Assembly: GCF_000383235.1 (NCBI RefSeq)
Contig: NZ_KB910926.1
Span: forward strand, 86,480 to 150,479
Length of the DNA: 64,000 bases
Direction of reading: 5' to 3'
Origin: Bacillus sp. 123MFChir2
GTDB taxonomy: Bacteria > Bacillota > Bacilli > Bacillales > Bacillaceae_G
The notes beneath the pieces were generated by a model. The model saw only the letters and a program-made list of their open reading frames with translations, was not told the origin of the DNA and did no database searches. Every line of letters starts with the position of its first letter. Within the stretch, counting starts at the first letter, position 1. Position numbers and translations under genes: made by a program. Shown in pieces: positions 36,228 to 45,083 of the stretch.

Positions 36228-36815
36228 CATTTTTTCTTGGAATAATATTTCACTATTAACAATTTGACTATTTTTTGTATATGCAAATATAATAATGTAT
36301 GCATATATGTAACTGCCGTCTTGTTTTTTATAAATGACAGTTTCACTAGTAAATCCTTTTCTAATGCATCGTTTAGAACTTGAAGAGCATTTCGTAAGAA
36401 AGTTTTTACTTCATTTTTCGACAAAAAATTTGTTATAGTAAGATTAGATTGTCGTGCTAAATTTTGGGCAGCCTTGATGCTGACAGTTGTAATTACTCCA
36501 TTTTTATCTACTTTTATAATTAAGTCTTGGCCGTATACTTTGTAGCTTTTATAAGTTTGGGTAAGACGTACTTCTGTTTGATTTTCTTTTGTTTCTTTAT
36601 TTGTTAGTTGGAAATCAACATTGTTTTCAGTAGTAATTTGTTCTTGTTGTGCTTTTGCCCCTTGTACTTCACCTTTTAAGTATTTTTTCGCGACGTTTTC
36701 TTTCGTATCGGTTTGGGGGTCTGTTAGTTTTCCGATTGTTAGACTAGGCTGAGCGACGTCAACTGTTACTTGGTTCTTATTCATTTCTTGAGCATGAATT
36801 GTAAGAGGAAATTGC
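36224..36815 (-). pseudogene. nprB: Remnant of neutral protease B (nprB): propeptide only
   Basis: The readable part is an M4-protease (thermolysin-type) propeptide: FTP-like sequence YKVYGQDLIIKVDKNGVITTVS near residues 83-104 of the open frame. It is damaged three ways. Upstream of MNKNQVTVDV the frame continues as FPLTIHAQE, the end of a signal peptide, but no start or hydrophobic core remains. Around 36357-36360 a one-base loss in an A-run shifts the frame; the alternative frame reads GFTSETVIYKKQDGSY, fitting a PepSY domain. The whole catalytic domain (HEXXH) is absent, replaced by the yvfU terminator. Position next to plcR identifies it as nprB. Confidence 0.8.
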
Positions 36816-36831
36816 TGAATTTTATATAAAT

Positions 36832-36847
36832 TATGCAGTATTTCATA
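36832..36847. promoter_or_regulatory. PlcR box upstream of plcR (and nprB remnant)
   Basis: TATGCAGTATTTCATA fits the PlcR consensus TATGNAN4TNCATA at every defined position. It lies about 80 bp before plcR and just upstream of the nprB remnant, the usual shared regulatory site. Confidence 0.88.
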
Positions 36848-36928
36848 TAGAAAATTGTCAAAATGACATTATTGTAGCGGTATGGCCAGTTTTCAACTAA
36901 ATTGCTATAAACGGGATGGTGGACGAAT

Positions 36929-37789
36929 ATGCACGCGCAGAAACTAGGAGCTGAAATTAAAAAGATTAGAGTAATGAGAGGTTTAACTCAAAAGCAGTTA
37001 TCTGATAACATATGTCATCAATCGGAAATAAGTAGAATTGAATCAGGAGTAGTATATCCAAGTATGGATATACTGCAAGGAATGGCGGCGAAGCTACAAA
37101 TACCGATCATTCATTTTTATGAAGTACTGGCTTATTCTGATATTGAACGAAAAAAACAATTTATGAGTCATATTAAAGCACTATGTAAACAAAAGAAGTA
37201 TGAAGAAATTTATAAAAAGGTATGGGATGAATTAAAGAAAGAGGAAGATCATCCAGAGTTTCAACAGTTTCTTCTTTGGCATCATCACTTATCAGGGTAC
37301 GTATTAAAAAAAATAAATTATGACTATTGCATTTTGGAATTGAAAAAATTAATAAATCAACAATTAGTTGGTATCGATGTCTTTCAGAATTTACATATCG
37401 AAAATTCAATTGCAAATATTTATGCGGAAAATGGACATATTCAAAAGAGTCTCGAACTGTATCAAGATATTTTAAAACAGTTGGAGTCATTACATAGTAA
37501 CAGGGAATTTGCGGTAAAGGTTGGCTATAATTATGCTAAGACATTGTATTCAGATGAACAATATGAACGGGCTCTTTATCAGGTTGAAAAAGCAATTGAA
37601 ACGTCATGCGGTATGGGCAACATGACACTCATTGGGCAATTATTTTATCAAAAAGGAGAATGCCTTAAAAAGCTAGGGCATTCGGAAGATGAGATTAGAA
37701 CTGCTTATGAAAAAGCGCTTTTCTTTTTTGAACTATTAGATCTACATTCTTATAAAAATACACTATTAAACAAACTAAATATTCAATGA
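36929..37789 (+). CDS. plcR: PlcR quorum-sensing virulence activator
   Basis: Pleiotropic activator of extracellular toxins, phospholipases and proteases in the B. cereus group; active only when bound to processed PapR peptide. The 286-aa product has an XRE-type HTH (KLGAEIKKIRVMRGLTQKQLSD..., residues 5-60) and a C-terminal TPR domain (about 70-286) that binds the peptide. It is full length with no internal stop, unlike the nonsense-mutated B. anthracis gene. TPR residues differ from the best-known PlcR proteins at many positions, in parallel with a changed PapR. The intact PlcR box upstream suggests normal autoregulation. Confidence 0.95.
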   Translation: MHAQKLGAEIKKIRVMRGLTQKQLSDNICHQSEISRIESGVVYPSMDILQGMAAKLQIPIIHFYEVLAYSDIERKKQFMSHIKALCKQKKYEEIYKKVWDELKKEEDHPEFQQFLLWHHHLSGYVLKKINYDYCILELKKLINQQLVGIDVFQNLHIENSIANIYAENGHIQKSLELYQDILKQLESLHSNREFAVKVGYNYAKTLYSDEQYERALYQVEKAIETSCGMGNMTLIGQLFYQKGECLKKLGHSEDEIRTAYEKALFFFELLDLHSYKNTLLNKLNIQ

Positions 37790-37802
37790 GGTAAAAAATG
37801 GT

Positions 37803-37818
37803 TATGCATAATTGCATG
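37803..37818. promoter_or_regulatory. Near-consensus PlcR box before papR
   Basis: TATGCATAATTGCATG matches TATGNAN4TNCATA except for the final base. It is in the 84-bp plcR-papR gap, where a PlcR-dependent papR promoter is expected. Confidence 0.55.
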
Positions 37819-37873
37819 TTTTATGGATAAAATTTCATGTTATATTAGAAAAAAAGACATGGGGGAATGGAAT

Positions 37874-38020
37874 ATGAAGAAAATTCTTGTTGGTAGTTTA
37901 TTAACATTAGCAATGCTAGCTGGTATTTCATTTGGTAGTGTGCTAGTAGATCAAAATCAAGCAGTAACAAATCATAATGATGTAGTACAATTAGCTTCAG
38001 ATTTACCATATGAGCACTAA
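37874..38020 (+). CDS. papR: PapR signalling peptide precursor
   Basis: The 48-residue pre-pheromone is exported by its signal peptide (KKILVGSLLTLAMLAGISF), cleaved outside the cell and re-imported by the Opp permease; the C-terminal hepta/pentapeptide binds PlcR. Here the C-terminus is ASDLPYEH, so the predicted active peptide is SDLPYEH or LPYEH. The Tyr at the position usually held by Phe, combined with LP- and -EH, is unusual. The ATG has GGGGGAA upstream. Terminator directly after the stop. Confidence 0.93.
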   Translation: MKKILVGSLLTLAMLAGISFGSVLVDQNQAVTNHNDVVQLASDLPYEH

Positions 38021-38027
38021 AATATAA

Positions 38028-38064
38028 AAACAACCGTCTATTCAAGACGGTTGTTTCTTTTTTT
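38028..38064. terminator. papR terminator (bidirectional)
   Basis: AAACAACCGTCT, 5-nt loop, AGACGGTTGTTT, then CTTTTTTT. Confidence 0.88.
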
Positions 38065-38091
38065 AGGCCTTTTTCTAAATTTTTATTTCTC

Positions 38092-39285
38092 TTATAGAAA
38101 AAAAGAAAGTAACGTTCCAATCCATTCCTTCCCTTTATCCAAAAAGGATAAAGAAGAAACATCGTCCATAGAAAGTAAAACAGCTGCTTCTAAATCTTGA
38201 TCAATTTCTTTTTTCACTTGTTCTAAAAATGGTGAGCCATATAATATACAATTAATTTCATGGTTAATATATAAGCTTCGCTTATCAAAGTTTGCTGTTC
38301 CAATATCACAAATACAGTCATCTACCATTACAATTTTCGCGTGAAAAAATCCATCTAGAAATTCGTAAATATGACAGCCGGCTTGAATAAGCTTCCGGCA
38401 ATATGGAAGTTTTGCTTCGCGAACAAAGGGATGATCCGCTTTTTTAGGTACGAGTATCGTGATGCGAACGCCTCTTCTTTGGGCACGCAGCAATGCGTTC
38501 ATTAGTTTTTTGCTAGGAATAAAATAGGGCGTACCAATATACAGCTCTTTTGTTGCCTTTTCAATGAGATCGAGAAAAGTTTGTTGTAAATATGCACCGT
38601 CAGTTGGTATGAACTGATGAGCAGTCGCCCCCTTTTTTAGTATCGGAAAATAATAATTTTCGTGCAATAAGTCTTCATTTGTATCATCGCGCCAATCGTG
38701 TAGAAACTGCGTTTGCAAATCTTGTACACCTTCTTCGGTAAGCCGTAGATGATAGTCACGCCAAGGCCCTAGTTCTTTGTTGTGTCCTAAATATTCTTCC
38801 CCGATGTTGAAGCCCCCAATGTATCCAATTTTCCCATCAATAATTGTAATTTTTCGATGGTTTCTTTGGTTAACAGAGAAAAAGAGAAAGGGAAGGCGAA
38901 TTTTATGACAAAATGAAAAATGTACACCGCGCTCCCTTAAGTTATGGATCATTTGTTTTGACAAATGATGGCTACCGATTCGGTCAAGAAGAAGGCGAAC
39001 TTCAATACCCTGCTCAGCTTTTTCCGTTAAAAGTTGTAAAAAGGTATGGCTAATCTCATCATTTTTTACGATAAAAAACAAAATATGTATATGATGTTTA
39101 GCGTGTTGTATATCAGTAAATAGTTCCTTATATAATGTTTGACCATATGTATAAAGTTTAAAATTACTATGGCGTACAGGGAAGGAACGTAGTTTAAGGT
39201 TGTTTAAATGGATTTTTCTTCCGCATATAAAGTCGAAAGTTGCCCACAGTAAGAGAAAGATAAGGACGAGAAATAAAAAGTTCAT
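38092..39285 (-). CDS. Cardiolipin synthase (phospholipase D family, YwjE-like)
   Basis: Membrane enzyme joining two phosphatidylglycerols to cardiolipin. An N-terminal membrane helix (residues 3-20) precedes two PLD/HKD motifs: His143 in NHRKITIIDG and His315 in FHAKIVMVDD, each with the GG/G-T-AN-D tail (IGYIGGFN; IGTANFDKRS). 397 aa, same size as B. subtilis ClsB (YwjE), which lies next to fadF as here. B. cereus-group genomes have several cls genes. Confidence 0.9.
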   Translation of the reverse strand: MNFLFLVLIFLLLWATFDFICGRKIHLNNLKLRSFPVRHSNFKLYTYGQTLYKELFTDIQHAKHHIHILFFIVKNDEISHTFLQLLTEKAEQGIEVRLLLDRIGSHHLSKQMIHNLRERGVHFSFCHKIRLPFLFFSVNQRNHRKITIIDGKIGYIGGFNIGEEYLGHNKELGPWRDYHLRLTEEGVQDLQTQFLHDWRDDTNEDLLHENYYFPILKKGATAHQFIPTDGAYLQQTFLDLIEKATKELYIGTPYFIPSKKLMNALLRAQRRGVRITILVPKKADHPFVREAKLPYCRKLIQAGCHIYEFLDGFFHAKIVMVDDCICDIGTANFDKRSLYINHEINCILYGSPFLEQVKKEIDQDLEAAVLLSMDDVSSLSFLDKGKEWIGTLLSFFL

Positions 39286-39312
39286 GTAGTCATTCCCCCC
39301 TCTATATTCATT

Positions 39313-39405
39313 TTTATCCCGCTATTTGCCCACCCCTAGATATTCAGAGACTATTGGCATCAATGGGAAAGGAAAAACCCTACTGCTGAAAGTGTCGCTT
39401 TATAG
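39313..39405 (-). repeat. Decayed family A repeat
   Basis: TTTATCCCGCTATTTGCCC at one end and CTGCTGAAAGTGTCGCTTTATA at the other resemble the reversed family A ends; the middle is unrecognisable. Confidence 0.45.
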
Positions 39406-39461
39406 TTTCACCGAAATAAAAAGCTTTATGAAAAAATATATTGTTGTATAACAAAAAACTG

Positions 39462-39489
39462 TTGACTGAATGCTCACTCATCATATAAT
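39462..39489 (+). promoter_or_regulatory. fadF promoter with repressor operator
   Basis: -35 TTGACT (39462-39467) and -10 TATAAT (39484-39489), 16-bp spacer. The spacer holds TGAATGCTCACTCA (39467-39480), whose reverse complement TGAGTGAGCATTCA matches the palindrome before the thiolase gene in 11 of 14 positions and resembles the FadR site of B. subtilis. Confidence 0.65.
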
Positions 39490-39579
39490 GGGAGTAGGGG
39501 TAGTGAATTCAGAAAATTATTTATTTTTGAAGATTCAAAAATAAAAAGTTATACTACATGGAGAGGGGTTGGCAGAAAT

Positions 39580-41688
39580 ATGAATAGCTTATTAATTGTC
39601 AATTGGTTGGCGACAATCGCCGTCGTAGCGTATGCAGCGTATTTATTTGTGTATCTTATCCGCACACGAATTACCTACATACGATTAGGAAAGAAAGTAG
39701 AGTTTGATCGCCGTTTTAAAGAAAGATGGGATCTTATTAAAGGGAATGTCTTCGGACAAAAGAAGCTGCTCAAAGATAAAAAAAGCGGCATCATGCACGT
39801 TATGTTTTTTTACGGATTTATTCTTGTCCAGTTTGGAGCAATTGACTTCATATGGAAAGGCTTAGCACCAGGATCACATCTTCCACTTGGACCACTATAT
39901 TCTGCATTTACATTCTTTCAAGAAATCGTCACACTCGTCATTTTAATCGCTGTCTTTTGGGCTTTTTATAGAAGGTATATTGAGAAGCTTGTTCGTTTAA
40001 AGAGGAACTTTAAAGCAGGACTTGTTTTAATTTTTATCGGCGGCTTAATGTTATCTGTTCTCCTTGGAAATGGAATGGGCATCATTTGGCATGGCGAGGA
40101 ATTATCATGGAGTGAACCGATCGCTTCTGCAATCGCTTACTTATTTTCTGGAATTGGCGAAACAGCTGCAATTGTCGTGTTCTATTTTGCGTGGTGGCTG
40201 CATCTACTTATTTTGTTAACGTTTTTAGTTTACGTTCCGCAATCGAAACATGCGCATTTAATTGCAGGACCAGCAAATGTATACTTTAGTCGTTTAACAA
40301 ACCCAGGAAAATTAGAAAAAATTGATTTTGAAGATGAAACGCAAGAAACATTTGGCGTTGGGAAAATTGAAGACTTCAAACAAACGCAGCTTATTGATTT
40401 ATATGCATGCGTAGAGTGCGGCCGCTGCACGAATATGTGCCCGGCAACAGGAACTGGTAAGATGTTGTCGCCAATGGACTTAATTTTAAAATTGCGTGAC
40501 CATTTAACAGATAAAGGTGCAGCAGTAACGTCGCGCGCACCGTGGGTACCAACCGTTGCATTTAACAATACAAAAGGCAACCAATTAGCGATGATGGCAG
40601 CTGGAGATGGACATCATGAATCGGCAGCAGCGCTATCATATGATCCAAGCTTAATTGGGGATGTCATTACAGAAACAGAAATTTGGGCTTGTACAACGTG
40701 CCGTAACTGTGAAGATCAGTGTCCAGTTATGAACGAACACGTTGATAAAATTATTGATTTGCGCCGCTACCTCGTTTTAACAGAAGGAAAAATGGATCCA
40801 GAAGCGCAGCGTGCCCTAACTAATATCGAGCGCCAAGGCAACCCTTGGGGACTGAATCGTAAAGAGCGTGAAACGTGGCGTACGATGGAAGAGGAAGTTT
40901 CCATTCCAACTGTGAAAGAAAAAGCAAAAGCAGGCGAAGAGTTTGAATACTTATTCTGGGTAGGTTCTATGGGCTCTTATGATAACCGCAGTCAGAAAAT
41001 TGCGTTATCGTTTGCGAAATTAATGAATGAAGCTGGTATTTCCTTTGCGATCCTCGGAAATAAAGAGAAAAACTCAGGGGATACACCACGTCGCCTTGGA
41101 AATGAATTTGTTTTCCAAGAGATGGCAAGTAAAAATATTGAAGAATTCGAGAAAGCAGGCGTGAAGAAGATTGTTACGATCGATCCGCATGCGTATAACA
41201 CGTTTAAAAATGAGTATCCAGACTTTGGCTTACAAGCAGAAGTCTATCATCATACAGAATTGTTAGCACAGTGGGTGAAAGAAGGGCGATTAAAACCAGT
41301 TCACCGCGTAGAAGAAACGATTACGTATCATGACTCTTGTTATTTAGGACGTTACAACGAAGTGTACGAAGCGCCGCGCAATATTTTAAAAGCGATTCCA
41401 GGTGTGAAGGTTGTTGAAATGGAACGTAATCGCGAAATAGGAATGTGCTGCGGAGCGGGTGGCGGTCTGATGTGGATGGAAGAGACGGCTGGTTCGCGTA
41501 TTAACGTGGCACGTACTGAACAAGCACTTGCTACATCGCCAACGATGATCGGTACGGGCTGCCCGTATTGCTTAACGATGATCAGCGATGGTACGAAGGC
41601 AAAAGAAGTAGAAGAGCGAGTGCAAACGCTTGATATAACAGAGATTTTAGAGCGCTCTGTCATCGGACCGAAGAAAGAAGCAATGTAA
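39580..41688 (+). CDS. fadF: FadF: membrane-bound iron-sulfur oxidoreductase of fatty acid oxidation
   Basis: 702-aa protein thought to pass electrons from ETF/acyl-CoA dehydrogenases to the quinone pool. The N-terminal third has about five membrane helices (NarI-like). Two 4Fe-4S ferredoxin motifs follow: C277/C280/C283 with C287, and C371/C374/C377 with C381. The C-terminal half has two CCG-type heterodisulfide-reductase repeats (HDSCYLGRYN; MCCGAGGG). GGAGAGGGG lies before the ATG. Preceded by a repressor-controlled promoter and followed by a hairpin, then the thiolase gene. Confidence 0.9.
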   Translation: MNSLLIVNWLATIAVVAYAAYLFVYLIRTRITYIRLGKKVEFDRRFKERWDLIKGNVFGQKKLLKDKKSGIMHVMFFYGFILVQFGAIDFIWKGLAPGSHLPLGPLYSAFTFFQEIVTLVILIAVFWAFYRRYIEKLVRLKRNFKAGLVLIFIGGLMLSVLLGNGMGIIWHGEELSWSEPIASAIAYLFSGIGETAAIVVFYFAWWLHLLILLTFLVYVPQSKHAHLIAGPANVYFSRLTNPGKLEKIDFEDETQETFGVGKIEDFKQTQLIDLYACVECGRCTNMCPATGTGKMLSPMDLILKLRDHLTDKGAAVTSRAPWVPTVAFNNTKGNQLAMMAAGDGHHESAAALSYDPSLIGDVITETEIWACTTCRNCEDQCPVMNEHVDKIIDLRRYLVLTEGKMDPEAQRALTNIERQGNPWGLNRKERETWRTMEEEVSIPTVKEKAKAGEEFEYLFWVGSMGSYDNRSQKIALSFAKLMNEAGISFAILGNKEKNSGDTPRRLGNEFVFQEMASKNIEEFEKAGVKKIVTIDPHAYNTFKNEYPDFGLQAEVYHHTELLAQWVKEGRLKPVHRVEETITYHDSCYLGRYNEVYEAPRNILKAIPGVKVVEMERNREIGMCCGAGGGLMWMEETAGSRINVARTEQALATSPTMIGTGCPYCLTMISDGTKAKEVEERVQTLDITEILERSVIGPKKEAM

Positions 41689-41718
41689 CATATAAGAATC
41701 CGTACAACTTTAGATAAA

Positions 41719-41745
41719 AGGAGGTGCAAGCAGTGCACCTCTTTC
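41719..41745 (+). terminator. Hairpin between fadF and the thiolase gene
   Basis: GAGGTGC, 7-nt loop, GCACCTC, CTTTCTC. Moderate stem; partial terminator. Confidence 0.6.
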
Positions 41746-41760
41746 TCACAACAGCTGCAC

Positions 41761-41774
41761 TGAACGAGCGTTCA
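41761..41774. promoter_or_regulatory. Palindromic operator before the thiolase gene
   Basis: TGAACGAGCGTTCA, a near-perfect palindrome (TGAACG-AG-CGTTCA) about 38 bp before the TTG start. Shared motif with the fadF promoter; probable TetR-family site. Confidence 0.65.
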
Positions 41775-41811
41775 ATCAACGCCGTAATAAAAAGAAATGG
41801 GGGAATATGTT

Positions 41812-42993
41812 TTGACAAGAACAGTAATTTTAAGTGCTGCAAGAACACCTGTCGGAAAGTTTGGGGGAGCTTTAAAGGATGTAAAGGCAACGGAACTTGG
41901 AGGAATTGCAATTGGAGCGGCATTAGAGCGCGCGAATGTTGCAGCAAGTGATATTGAAGAAGTTGTATTTGGAGCGGTTATTCAAGGAGGGCAAGGACAA
42001 ATTCCATCGCGCCAGGCTGCGAGAGAAGCAGGGATTCCGTGGGAGACTCGCACGGAAACAGTGAATAAAGTTTGTGCATCTGGACTTCGTGCTGTAACGT
42101 TAGCGGATCAAATTATTCGTACTGGCGATTATTCGTTACTTGTAGCAGGCGGCATGGAATCGATGAGCAATAGTCCATATATTTTACGCGGTGCGCGCTG
42201 GGGATATCGCATGGGGCATAACGAAGTTGTCGACTTAAATGTGGCAGATGGTTTGACGTGCTCATTTACTGGCATACATATGGGTGTGTACGGCGGCGAT
42301 GTTGCGAAAGAAGACGGCATTTCCCGTGAAATACAAGACGAATGGGCATACAGAAGCCATATGCGCGCCGTTTCAGCACAAAAGGAAGGCCGCTTTGAAG
42401 AAGAAATTGTCCCTGTATCTGTGCCGCAGCGAAAAGGGGAGCCGGTAGTCGTAGCGCGCGACGAAGCGCCGCGCGAAGATACAACAGTTGAAAAGTTAGC
42501 AAAGCTAAAACCTGTATTTGATAAGGATGCAGCGGTTACAGCTGGGAACGCACCAGGCTTAAATGATGGAGCAGCAGCGCTCGTATTAATGAGTGAAGAG
42601 CGTGCGAAGGAAGAAGGAAGAAAGCCGCTTGCAACAATTTTAGGGCATACAGCGATAGCGGTGGAAGCAAAGGATTTTCCAAGAACACCGGGTTATGCCA
42701 TTAACGAGCTATTAAAGAAAACTGGCAAGAAAATAGAAGACATTGATTTATTTGAGATTAATGAAGCGTTTGCTGCTGTAGCAATTGCAAGTGCAAATAT
42801 TGCAGGCATTGACCCAGAGAAGATTAATGTAAACGGCGGAGCGGTTGCGATGGGCCATCCAATTGGAGCAAGCGGTGCGCGCATTATCGTGACTCTTATT
42901 CATGCATTAAAACAGCGCGGCGGCGGAATCGGGATTGCTTCTATTTGTAGCGGCGGCGGTCAAGGCGACGCAATCATGATTGAGGTTCAGTAA
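41812..42993 (+). CDS. Acetyl-CoA C-acetyltransferase (thiolase)
   Basis: Degradative/biosynthetic thiolase acting on (aceto)acetyl-CoA, 393 aa. The acyl-accepting Cys is in NKVCASGLR (about residue 88); the catalytic His is in [11 protein letters not shown] and the second Cys in [10 protein letters not shown] near the C-terminus. TTG is chosen as start ([15 protein letters not shown]) since GGGGG ends 8 nt before it; an ATG five codons upstream overlaps that site. First gene of a set with the 3-hydroxybutyryl-CoA dehydrogenase and acyl-CoA dehydrogenases. Confidence 0.93.
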   Translation: MTRTVILSAARTPVGKFGGALKDVKATELGGIAIGAALERANVAASDIEEVVFGAVIQGGQGQIPSRQAAREAGIPWETRTETVNKVCASGLRAVTLADQIIRTGDYSLLVAGGMESMSNSPYILRGARWGYRMGHNEVVDLNVADGLTCSFTGIHMGVYGGDVAKEDGISREIQDEWAYRSHMRAVSAQKEGRFEEEIVPVSVPQRKGEPVVVARDEAPREDTTVEKLAKLKPVFDKDAAVTAGNAPGLNDGAAALVLMSEERAKEEGRKPLATILGHTAIAVEAKDFPRTPGYAINELLKKTGKKIEDIDLFEINEAFAAVAIASANIAGIDPEKINVNGGAVAMGHPIGASGARIIVTLIHALKQRGGGIGIASICSGGGQGDAIMIEVQ

Positions 42994-43010
42994 AAAAGGG
43001 GGCTATAAAC

Positions 43011-43862
43011 ATGACGGTACAAAAGATTGTCGTAATTGGTTCGGGGCAAATGGGTTCTGGAATTGCACAGGTGTGTGCGATGGCAGGGTATGACGTATAT
43101 ATGCAAGATTTAAAGCAAGAGCAGTTAGATCGCGGAATTGGGATTATTACTAAAAATTTATCTAGACAAGTTGAGAAGGGCCGCATGAGCGAAGAGGATA
43201 AGCAGGCAACGTTAAAACGTCTGACAGCAACGCTTACGCTAGATTGTGTAAAAGAAGCAGACCTTGTCATCGAAGCGGCTGTGGAAAGAATGGACATTAA
43301 AAAGCAAATTTTTGCGAACTTAGATGAATTAGCACCAGAGCATACAATTTTGGCAACAAATACATCTTCGCTACCAATTACTGAAATTGCAGCTGTTACA
43401 AATCGTCCAGAAAAAGTCATCGGTATGCACTTTATGAATCCAGTTCCGGTTATGAAGCTTGTCGAAATTATTCGCGGCTTAGCAACAGAGGACGCTGTAT
43501 ATGAAACGATTGAGGATATTACAAAAAAAATCGGCAAAGTCCCAGTTGAAGTAAATGACTTCCCAGGGTTTGTTTCTAACCGTATTTTATTGCCAATGAT
43601 TAATGAGGCAATTTATACGTTATATGAAGGCGTGGCAACGAAAGAAGCAATCGATGAAGTTATGAAGCTTGGGATGAATCATCCGATGGGACCGTTGACA
43701 CTTGCTGATTTTATCGGTTTAGATACGTGTTTATACATTATGGAAGTACTGCATGAAGGATTGGGAGATAGCAAATATCGACCATGCCCGCTCCTACGTA
43801 AATATGTGAACGCAGGCTGGTTAGGACGTAAGACAGGACGCGGTTTTTACGTTTATGAATAA
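43011..43862 (+). CDS. 3-hydroxybutyryl-CoA dehydrogenase
   Basis: NAD-dependent oxidation of 3-hydroxyacyl-CoA (HBD/MmgB family, 283 aa). N-terminal Rossmann motif [20 protein letters not shown] (residues 9-28), catalytic His-Glu region [11 protein letters not shown]...[16 protein letters not shown], and C-terminal [15 protein letters not shown]. It lies 17 bp after the thiolase gene with AAAGGGGG upstream, so one operon. Followed by a short perfect hairpin. Confidence 0.94.
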   Translation: MTVQKIVVIGSGQMGSGIAQVCAMAGYDVYMQDLKQEQLDRGIGIITKNLSRQVEKGRMSEEDKQATLKRLTATLTLDCVKEADLVIEAAVERMDIKKQIFANLDELAPEHTILATNTSSLPITEIAAVTNRPEKVIGMHFMNPVPVMKLVEIIRGLATEDAVYETIEDITKKIGKVPVEVNDFPGFVSNRILLPMINEAIYTLYEGVATKEAIDEVMKLGMNHPMGPLTLADFIGLDTCLYIMEVLHEGLGDSKYRPCPLLRKYVNAGWLGRKTGRGFYVYE

Positions 43863-43885
43863 GTAACACCCCTTTCGGTGTTACT
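43862..43885 (+). terminator. Hairpin after the hydroxybutyryl-CoA dehydrogenase gene
   Basis: AGTAACACC, 6-nt loop, GGTGTTACT without a T-run; may be an RNA-stability or weak termination element within the operon. Confidence 0.5.
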
Positions 43886-43939
43886 GGCGGTCTTACTAAA
43901 TCGTTCAATTACAGTAGAAAATAATTTGAGGTGGAGCAG

Positions 43940-45070
43940 ATGAACTTTCAATTTACAGAAGAGCAGCAAATGATGCGGAAAATGGTTCGTGACTTTGCTG
44001 GGAAGGAAATTGCTCCCTTTGTTTCTACTATGGAACAAGGGGTGTTTCCTCGAGAAGTCCTAAAGAAAATGGGTGAGCTTGGATTAATGGGGATACCGAT
44101 TCCAGCGAAATATGGCGGAGCGGAAATGGACTTTATTTCGTATATTTTAGCTATTCATGAAATTTCAAAAGTAAGCGCTACCGTAGGCGTGATTTTAGCG
44201 GTACATACTTCTGTTGGAACGAATCCTATTTTATATTTTGGAACAGAAGAACAAAAACAAAAATATCTTCCAAAGTTGGCAACTGGTAAATATTTAGGGG
44301 CGTTTGCGTTAACGGAGCCAAGTGCGGGATCCGATGCAGGGAGCCTGAAATCAAGAGCAGTTAGGCAAGGTGATGAGTACGTTATTAACGGTTCGAAAGT
44401 ATTTATCACAAACGGCGGCGAGGCAGATACATACATTGTCTTTGCTTCTACAAATCCAGATGCGGGCACGCGCGGGATATCAGCGTTTATTGTAGAGAAA
44501 GATACTCCGGGTTTAATTGTTGGAAAAGATGAACACAAAATGGGGTTATTAGGTTCTCGTACAGTGCAATTAACGTTTGAAGATATGAAAGTTCCTGCTG
44601 AGAATTTACTTGGCGAAGAAGGTCAAGGTTTTAAAGTGGCGATGGCAAATTTAGATGTTGGTCGCATCGGTATTGGGGCACAGTCACTTGGAATCGCTGA
44701 GGCGGCGCTGGAGTGTGCTACCGATTATGCGAAAGAGCGTCATCAATTTGGCAAACCAATTGCTGCGCAGCAAGGGTTGGGATTTAAGCTAGCGGATATG
44801 GCAACAGCTGTCGAAGCAGCTCGCCTGCTCGTATACCGCGCCGCATCACTAAGGGCACAAGGTTTACCATGCGGGAAGGAAGCGTCAATTGCAAAATTAT
44901 TTGCTTCTAAAACAGCAGTAGAAGTTGCTGTTGAAGGTGTGCAGGTACTTGGCGGTTATGGCTATACAAAAGAGTATGCTGCGGAGCGCTTCTTCCGTGA
45001 TGCAAAAATATGTGAGATTTACGAAGGAACGAGTGAAATCCAGCGTTTAGTTATTAGCAGAGCGCTTTAA
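43940..45070 (+). CDS. Acyl-CoA dehydrogenase (first copy)
   Basis: FAD enzyme introducing the C2=C3 double bond in acyl-CoA, 376 aa. Seen are the FAD/substrate segment [12 protein letters not shown] (near 125), [12 protein letters not shown], and the C-terminal [20 protein letters not shown] with the catalytic Glu in the YEGT segment, as in short/branched-chain enzymes (MmgC-like). GAGGTGGAG is upstream of the ATG. It is about half identical by eye to the next gene; the two are probably paralogues with different chain or branching preference. Confidence 0.92.
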   Translation: MNFQFTEEQQMMRKMVRDFAGKEIAPFVSTMEQGVFPREVLKKMGELGLMGIPIPAKYGGAEMDFISYILAIHEISKVSATVGVILAVHTSVGTNPILYFGTEEQKQKYLPKLATGKYLGAFALTEPSAGSDAGSLKSRAVRQGDEYVINGSKVFITNGGEADTYIVFASTNPDAGTRGISAFIVEKDTPGLIVGKDEHKMGLLGSRTVQLTFEDMKVPAENLLGEEGQGFKVAMANLDVGRIGIGAQSLGIAEAALECATDYAKERHQFGKPIAAQQGLGFKLADMATAVEAARLLVYRAASLRAQGLPCGKEASIAKLFASKTAVEVAVEGVQVLGGYGYTKEYAAERFFRDAKICEIYEGTSEIQRLVISRAL

Positions 45071-45083
45071 GGGGGAAATAGAG

